Assembly (NCBI GenBank): GCA_004335835.1
Contig: RWJK01001488.1
Span: forward strand, 101,195-165,194
Source of the DNA: Scenedesmus sp. ARA3
Taxonomy: Eukaryota; Chlorophyta; Chlorophyceae; Sphaeropleales; Scenedesmaceae
Reading direction: 5' to 3'
Length of the DNA stretch: 64,000 bases
Below the pieces are notes generated by a model that searched no databases, was not told the DNA's origin, and saw only the letters and a program-made list of their open reading frames with translations. Both the position numbers and the translations under genes were made by a program. Below are positions 57,715-64,000 of this stretch, piece by piece; position 1 is the stretch's first letter; each line of letters begins with the position of its first letter.

Positions 57715-59461
57715 ATGGATCCACTGTTGCCCCCTGGTTACACCCTGCGCACAGCTGTAGATCACGCTGACTTCCGCTCGTTTGCACGACTGGCTGTACG
57801 CTATCATGCCTGGCTGAACGTAGACCTGCAGTTCCAGGACTTTGAGCACGAGCTGGCTTCGCTCCCGGGCAGCTACGCTCAGCCTGCAGGCTGCATACTG
57901 CTGGTGTCATACAGAAGCTCTGCTGATGCTGCACCTGAGGATGTTGCTTGCGTAGCTGTAAGGCCTTTGAAACAGCAAGAGCGTTCGCAAGGCGACAGCT
58001 CGTGCAACAGCATCGCAGCTGCTGCACTACAGGGTGCAACCACGCACCAGCAGCAACAACAACAGCAGCAGGACGACACCCCTGCAGATACGCTGTCATC
58101 TCTTCACACTTGTGAGCTCAAACGGCTGTGGGTGGAGGGGACTCACCAACGCTTTGGCTTGGGGCGTGCGCTCATGGCCGCAGCACTGCAAGTAAGTGAG
58201 CACTGCGGCTCCCACTGTGTCGTTGCCCTCTCCTTCCGACATCGTTGCTGCCAGTCAGTGACTTGGACGTGCATGTGGGTTGCTTGCCACCAAGCTGTAT
58301 AATAAGCATGCTGCACTAGATCACCATCTCCAGGCTTTCATGACAGGCAGCAACCGTGCTTTGCACATACGAGTGCATGGCAGTGTGCTGTCTGCCTGCC
58401 GTGCCTGCTCCTCCTAGTGCTATCCCTGCCGCAACTGAACTGGCCGTCTAACCTCCACATCTGCTGTATCCCAACATACTCAGCCCCTGTGCAGCACCAC
58501 ACCATACTGCTGCCACTTTCTTCTGTTGTTGCGGTTCTTGCTGCGACAGGCCTCAAAGCAGATGGGCTACAGCAGCATGGTTCTTGACACGCTAGACAGG
58601 CTGAGCAGCGCCAACAGGTTGTACCAGCAGCTCGGGTTCAAACAAACGCCGGCTTACTACACCAACCCGCTGCCAGGTGCGGCATTGGTACTGTGGCAGC
58701 AGCAGTCGGGGGTATATTGTCTGACTGAGATTATCAGAAGCCAACAGGCTGTACCAGCAGCTCGGGTTTGAACAAACGCCGGCTTACTACACCAACCCGC
58801 TGCCAGGTGCGGCATTGGTACTGTGGCAGCAGCAGTCGGGGGTATCTTGTCTGACTGAGATGATAGGAAGCCAACAGGGTGTACCAGCAGCTCGAGTTCG
58901 AACAAATACCTGCATACTATGCCAACCTGCTGCCAGGTACGACATATGCACAGTGGCAGCGGCAGTCCGTGGTAACCTGTCTGAGATTTTAAGAAGCAGC
59001 ACTGGCAGCATGTTTGGCAGGTTGGCTTGAACAAACGCCTGCGTACTACGCCAACCTGCTGCCAGGTACGATGGCATGTGTGGCGATGCATTGTGGCAGA
59101 CTGTAGATGCATGTTTGTGACAAGCATGACTGGCAGCTGCAGACAGGCTGTACCAGCATTTAGGCTTCCAGCGCATGTCCAGATACTACAGGCGACCCGC
59201 TGCCAGGCACAGCGTGTGCACTACAGCAGTGGCAGCAAGATGCTTGGTGATAGGCAGCATGGCTGGCAGTGTGGACATGGTACAGCAGCAGCTGGGGTGA
59301 GTCCTGCTCTCACCACAGCTGGAGAGCAAACAACGCGGCAGCAGCAAGGGAACTAACCACCCCTGCTGAGTTCAGCGAGCGCACCACATTCGTAACTCAA
59401 GTGGATTGAGCTGCACCTGCCGCCATCTGCAGGTGTCATGTTCTGGAGGAAGGACCTTTGA
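57715..59461 (+). CDS. GNAT-family N-acetyltransferase
   Basis: Three exons, 57715-58191, 58550-58676 and 59433-59461, join in phase to 210 residues. The acetyl-CoA-binding motif A is clear: ELKRLWVEGTHQRFGLGRALM, with the R/Q-x-x-G-x-G turn (QRFGLG) spanning the pyrophosphate loop. Exon 2 gives the later strand-helix part, MVLDTLDRLSSANRLYQQLGF and then YYTNPLPG. Exon 3 is tiny and ends VMFWRKDL, a common finish for the family. The substrate is unknown; the N-terminal half (LRTAVDHADFRSFARLA) fits small-molecule or amino-acid acetyltransferases. A low-complexity Gln insert sits before motif A. If the donor after 58676 is skipped, the frame runs on to a stop at 58771. Confidence 0.85.
58600..59210 (+). 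repeat. Donor-edge array after GNAT exon 2
   Basis: The exon end (NRLYQQLGFKQTPAYYTNPLP, donor CCAG|GTGCGG after 58676) is repeated at about 58741-58809, 58870-58938, 59020-59066 and 59144-59205. The period is about 130-135 bases. Copies drift (QLEFEQIPAYYANLLP, HLGFQRMSRYYRRPAA-type) but keep CTGCCAG|GT or CCAG|GC. Confidence 0.92.
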
Positions 59462-60796
59462 GCCTGCTGTTACTAAGCGGAGATGCAGATGGCACTCGGC
59501 GGCACAAGCTACCAGGAGCAGCGAGCTGCGGCAGACGCGCTACAAGGCAGCTGTTGCAGATGGCGGGAAAAACACTTGCAGGAACGACAGCAGGTCATCC
59601 TGCATGTGTCACAACAGTGCAGCTGTGGCAGGTGGGGCGCATGTGTAGCAGCTGTGGATGTGATGCTGAAGCGGCTGGGGTTGTGCAGTGTCAGCTGGCA
59701 GTGGCGTTTCAGGTGGCAATGACCAGCCCACAATGTTGCAATCAGCTGTGAATGCAAAGCACAAGCGTTAGCATGCGCGTTCATGGCGCGCGTGTTGGAC
59801 CATGTGAGCACCATGGCAGCACAAGCTGGGCTCGCAGCTGCTCCGGAGCCGGTTGCAGCAAGCTCAGCAAGTTGCTCAATTGCTGCCCGACTGCCTGCCC
59901 TGACTGCACGCTGCAGGTGTTAGCACATGCTAGTAGTTGCAGGGCATCAACCACCATGCATCTGGTGGCACGGCAAGCAGCGGCACGTCTGGCATGCTGT
60001 GCAGGCTGCACATCAACACAGCAGCCATGCCAGCAAGCTTGAGACCCACCGTTGCGAGTGTGGCCGTGTGTGTGCTGTGCATCAAACTAGTGTATGTATT
60101 GTGCATCAAAGTGGACGCGTTAGCAATGAGGGAGCATCATGGCCATCATGTGCAGCATGTCAGAGGTCACACACAGCGAGGTGGTTGGTGCATCGCTCGC
60201 GCAGCACAGTGAATGAGAGCGGGATGCCGTCGAAACCAGTTCAATATCATCAACGAAATGTAACAGATCTGATTGAACGTCTGATTTGGGGCGGAAGCCC
60301 TTGCTATAAATGCCATCATGCGCGGCCCGCCAGGCACACCATCAGATCAAGTACAAGCAGTACATCTTCTCCAGCTGGTTCAATCAAAATTTGGGCAGAA
60401 ATAGTTGTCCAACAGCTTTTATGTTCTTCTGAGGCAGGACCTGCGCACCCCCGAGAAGGACACGCTGCAGCCAAAAACAGCAATCGCCTAGAAAATGACC
60501 AACACACCTTCAAACTTATTGAAAAGGTACCTCAACCGATGATGATTAACTCAAAGTGAGACAGCTTAATGATGAACTGGACCGATTTCAAAGCGACAGC
60601 TATTCCGGGAAGTTACCCTTGCGCACTTGCCTGCTGAAGCCTCACAGCCTGATACGAGCAGACGAAGTATGGTTGTGTCTGAGTATCACCATCTTTAATG
60701 GGCTGGACCTGCAGTTGAGAGCCTCGGGCAGCTAAGCTGGAGGATGGACCAATGCAGCAGCGCAGCAGCAGGTGCTGGCATGCAGCAACAACAGTG
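59462..60796. other. Intergenic region
   Basis: Between the GNAT stop and the next signal-peptide ATG. I see no convincing exon on either strand. Confidence 0.45.
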
Positions 60797-60939
60797 ATGC
60801 CATCCGTCTCACTAAATCTAAAATGGAGCAAAAAACGTCATCTTCAGCCACTCCATGTAGTACTGCTGGTCCTGGGATATCTGGCGTGTGGGCTGGGCCA
60901 GCCTGTTCCTGCTGCAGCAGCTGCTGCAGCCAGCAATGG

Positions 60940-60972
<33 letters not shown>

Positions 60973-62019
60973 TGGCAGTGGCCGCTACACCACAGCCTGT
61001 GCAGCAGATGGCTTACTTGCCCAGCATGCTGCAGCACTGGTTACCAGCAGCATCAGCAGAGACGCTCTGCTGTCAGTCACAGCTGTGAGGCTCTTGGGCC
61101 CATGCAGTGCACTAGGCTTCTTGACACTGCCTGTGCCAGCCAAAGCAGCAGCTCAAGCAACTTCATCGCAGCAGCAGCAGCAGCCGACGCTAGTAGCTCT
61201 CAGCAGCAGCTCTCAGCAGCTGGTCAGAGACTTAGAAGCTGCCAGCATCCTGGAACAAGACGAATCAGGAGCTGCTGGCACTGCTGACACCAGCAGCCCT
61301 ATTGCAGATACCAGCAGCAGCAGCAGCAGCAGTACAAGCAGTAACCAGGTACCTGTAGAGCTGCAGATAGATGTAACAGTAGCAGCAGACGGTCCTTTCT
61401 TTGCAGACTTGGTGCTGCGGTGTGTCACGCGCTGCCCCAAGCTGCTTGCGGAGCAGCACGCTCCCGAGGTGTGGATAGAGCAGAGTGGAGCATGGGCGGG
61501 AGAGCAGAAGATCAATGTGCTTTGGGAAGCACTGCGGCACAGCAATAGCAGCAGCAGCAGTGGGTCTGGCAGCAGTGAGCCAAGCAGCAGCAGCAGCAGC
61601 AGCAGCAGTGATGGCAGCAGAGCTGGCAGGTCACTGCCAGGGCCAGTAGTGCCTGGCTTCTCTCAGGTGAGACGGCTGCATGCTTTGCTGCTGTGATGCA
61701 CCACCTCCTGATTGGCTTGTACTGACTGAGGTAGTAACAGCTGAGCAGCAGCAACAGTAGCGCTTGGTTGGGTGTGTGGATCTTGCTGATGGTGGTCGCA
61801 GCAGCAGCAGTGACACGCCATGCCCTTCCTGTACCAATGAACTCTCTTGTCAGCCCGTGTGCCTAAGCACATGTATGCAAATCTCATATCAGTATAGCTG
61901 TGCAGCAACACCGCTGGCTTGTGCTGTCTGCTTGGGTTTCTGCAGGTGCTGAGCAGCAGTCACTACCCTGTCATGGCTGGAGGCAACTACACAATCACAG
62001 TCAGGCTGCCAAGCCTGCA

Positions 62020-62056
<37 letters not shown>

Positions 62057-62629
62057 GTGGACGGTATAACTAGTGATGGCAGCAGCAGTGGCAGCAGCAG
62101 CAGTGGCAGCAGCAGCAGTGGCAGCAGCAGTGAGCTGGGCTCTCACATCTTGCTGATACCAGGTTCTCTGAAGCTACTGCTGCCTGACAGCTTCACACGC
62201 CCACCTCAGCAGCAGCATGCAGCACCAGCAGTGCAGCCGCCACAGGTGCAGCAGCAGCTGGCCACTAAGCAGCAGGCGGCTGAAATTGAACCACACGAGC
62301 AGCTGCAGCAAGCAGCAGACAGCAGGAGTGAACAGGAGGCTTCAGTCACTGCAGCAGCAGCAGCTGCCGTCAGCACTGAAAGTGAACAGGGTGCATCGGC
62401 AATCCCAGCAGCGGCAGCAGCAGCAGCAGCAGCAGCTGGTGGCAGCGTGATGGTGGCAGATGCTGCCGAAGCCGCCCTGCTTGTGGGGTCACCCTCACCC
62501 CCACCTGCACCTTCCCCAGCAGCAGCAGCCCTAGCAGGAGCATTCAGTGATGCAGCAGAAGCAGCAATGATGGCTGCACCCCCACCCTACTCTCCTGAGG
62601 CAATGCTGCTTGGTTCACCACCACCCGTG

Positions 62630-62667
<38 letters not shown>

Positions 62668-64000
62668 GGGAGATGCAGGAGGAGGAGTTGGGCAGGCAAG
62701 GTCACCGCATGCTGCTGATGTTCCAGCAATGCATGAGCTGCTGCATGCAGCAGCAAGGGCGCCGCCATTCCTGGCAGCAGCACCTGCCCCGCCAGCCCCA
62801 GACGCCGATCCAGCCGCCACAGTAGCAGCAGCAGTAGCAGAGGCAGCAGCCAGCCAGCTCCGCACACTTCCAGGCAGGGGGCCGCCATTCCCAGGCAACG
62901 ACAACAGTGATGCTGTTGCACCTGTCCTGCCATCACCAGCAGATGATAACGCAGCAGCAGCAGCAGTAGCAGAGGCAACAGCAGCAGCAGCAGCCAGCCA
63001 GCTCCGCACACTGCCAGGCAGGGCGCCGCCCTTCATTGCGCCAGCAACGCCGCCAGCCCCCAGCACAGCAGCAGCCAGCCCGCCGCCGTTTGTGCCGCCA
63101 CACTACGTGCCTCCCCCTGTGATGCCGCGAGCACCAGCACCAGCTGCTGCTGCTGCTGTGGCTGCGCCGCCGCCGTTTGTGCCAGCTGTTGCGGCGCCGC
63201 CACCACTGCCACCTGGCAGTGCAGCGCCTGAGAACCTCGGACAAGCAGCAGCAGCAGCAGACGCAGCAGCAGATGCAGATGCGGCAGCAGGGCGCCGCTT
63301 GCATGGGGCGCTGTGGCAGCCGCTGACTCCTTCTGGTACGCCGGCAGCAGCAACAGCAGCAGCTGCTGCTGCTGGCAGCAAAGGTGATGTGCTACATGCT
63401 GATGCAGACGTCTTGGCACAGCTAGCTGGCTTAGGCAGGACTGGCAGCAGCAGCAGCAGCAGCAGCGATCATCCGCCGCCCAACATGCGCCTGCCACTCG
63501 AGCGTGGGAGGTACTCTGCATACGGCAATTACGGTGCTGCTCCTGCCCGCGTGTCAGCAGCAGCAGTAGCAGCACCGGCACCTCAGCAGCAGCAGCAGCA
63601 GGGTGGGAGGTTCATGTGGGGCATTCCACCTCCACCACCGTTCATCATGCCTGCTGATCCTGTGTTAGCCCCAAGGCAGATCGGCAAGCCTGCAGCAGTA
63701 AAAGTTGCCAGCACAGAGGACTATCCAGTGCCTATTGTTACGTTACCAAATCAGGGCGTCATCGCACTGACAGATGCAGATCCGCTGCAGCTGGATGGAT
63801 CTTACAGCATGGCGTCATCCTCGGACCCGATTATCACCTGGAGCTGGGCGTTACGGATGATCTCTCCGAGGGAGATAGATCTGACAAGTCAGATCAAGCA
63901 AGACGTCAGCGAGCCAGTTGCATTTGTCAGCCTAACTGTGCCAGGCTCGTATGTTGTGGGCCTCACTGTTGAGTCAGATTCTGGCATCGCACACTGGAAC
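60797..64000 (+). CDS. Secreted Pro/Ala/Ser-rich protein with PKD-like domain, 3' partial
   Basis: Exon 1 is 60797-61666, exon 2 is 61946 to the window end; both are phase 0, giving 975 residues so far. I chose the ATG at 60797 because it starts a signal peptide (KKRHLQPLHVVLLVLGYLAC); an in-frame ATG at 60752 would lengthen it. Residues up to about 290 include a conserved-looking block (VELQIDVTVAADGPFFADLV). Exon 2 opens with YPVMAGGNYTITVRLP, then has long Ser, Gln, Ala and Pro-rich tracts (PPPFVPPHYVPPPVMP), as in algal extracellular matrix proteins. The final 80 residues resemble a PKD fold: ADPLQLDGSYSMASSSDP, ITWSWAL, and PGSYVVGLTVESDSG. Likely cell-wall or surface protein. The end lies outside the window. 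Confidence 0.75.

Overview
This window is nuclear DNA from a green alga (Chlorophyta). The evidence is: CAG/CTG trinucleotide tracts throughout, giving Ala-, Gln- and Ser-rich proteins; many short GT-AG introns; a nuclear-encoded chloroplast ribosomal protein with a transit peptide; (Ser-Pro)n cell-wall-type segments; a dynein-2-like heavy chain; and TGTAA motifs of the algal poly(A) type. A CAG-rich Sphaeropleales alga (Scenedesmus/Tetradesmus-like) would fit, but the genus is an inference. There are three runs of N: 10012-10228, 39561-39610 and 47763-47766. I built gene models by hand from splice sites and reading phase. In all but the uncertain genes the joined exons keep frame.

Layout. 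1-12454 (+): a degenerate dynein-2-type heavy chain, entered part-way through AAA1, with no stalk or microtubule-binding domain. 13728-19504 (-): an HSPA12-like Hsp70 ATPase. 20276-24289 (+): a single-pass membrane glycoprotein with an Ala/Ser/Pro-rich ectodomain. 26177-30019 (-): a putatively myristoylated EF-hand protein with cysteine clusters. 30397-32476 (+): a protein with an amphipathic N-terminus and an acidic tail. 33360-35055 (-): an uncertain zinc-binding gene. 36081-39462 (-): an IQ-motif protein without a visible 5' end. About 40270-40700 (-): a broken piece of the protein phosphatase 4 gene. 40747-43026 (-): a leucine-rich-repeat protein. 44949-46697 (-): an F-box protein with a SAP-like motif and coiled coil. 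48631-52653 (-): the complete protein phosphatase 4 catalytic subunit. 54352-57078 (+): chloroplast ribosomal protein bL21. 57715-59461 (+): a GNAT acetyltransferase. 60797 to the right edge (+): a secreted Pro/Ala/Ser-rich protein ending in a PKD-like domain.

The most unusual feature is shared by eight of the genes. The sequence spanning an exon-intron junction is repeated in tandem, from one to eight extra copies, inside the neighbouring intron. Acceptor-side copies always lie upstream of the exon and donor-side copies always lie downstream. The copies mostly keep the splice dinucleotide and the encoded peptide. I count about 25 affected exon edges. A second pattern is strand asymmetry of the triplet repeats: they read CAG in exons and CTG in introns, usually directly before the acceptor AG. 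The genes do not form one pathway; this is ordinary mixed gene content carrying an unusual mode of gene-structure evolution.
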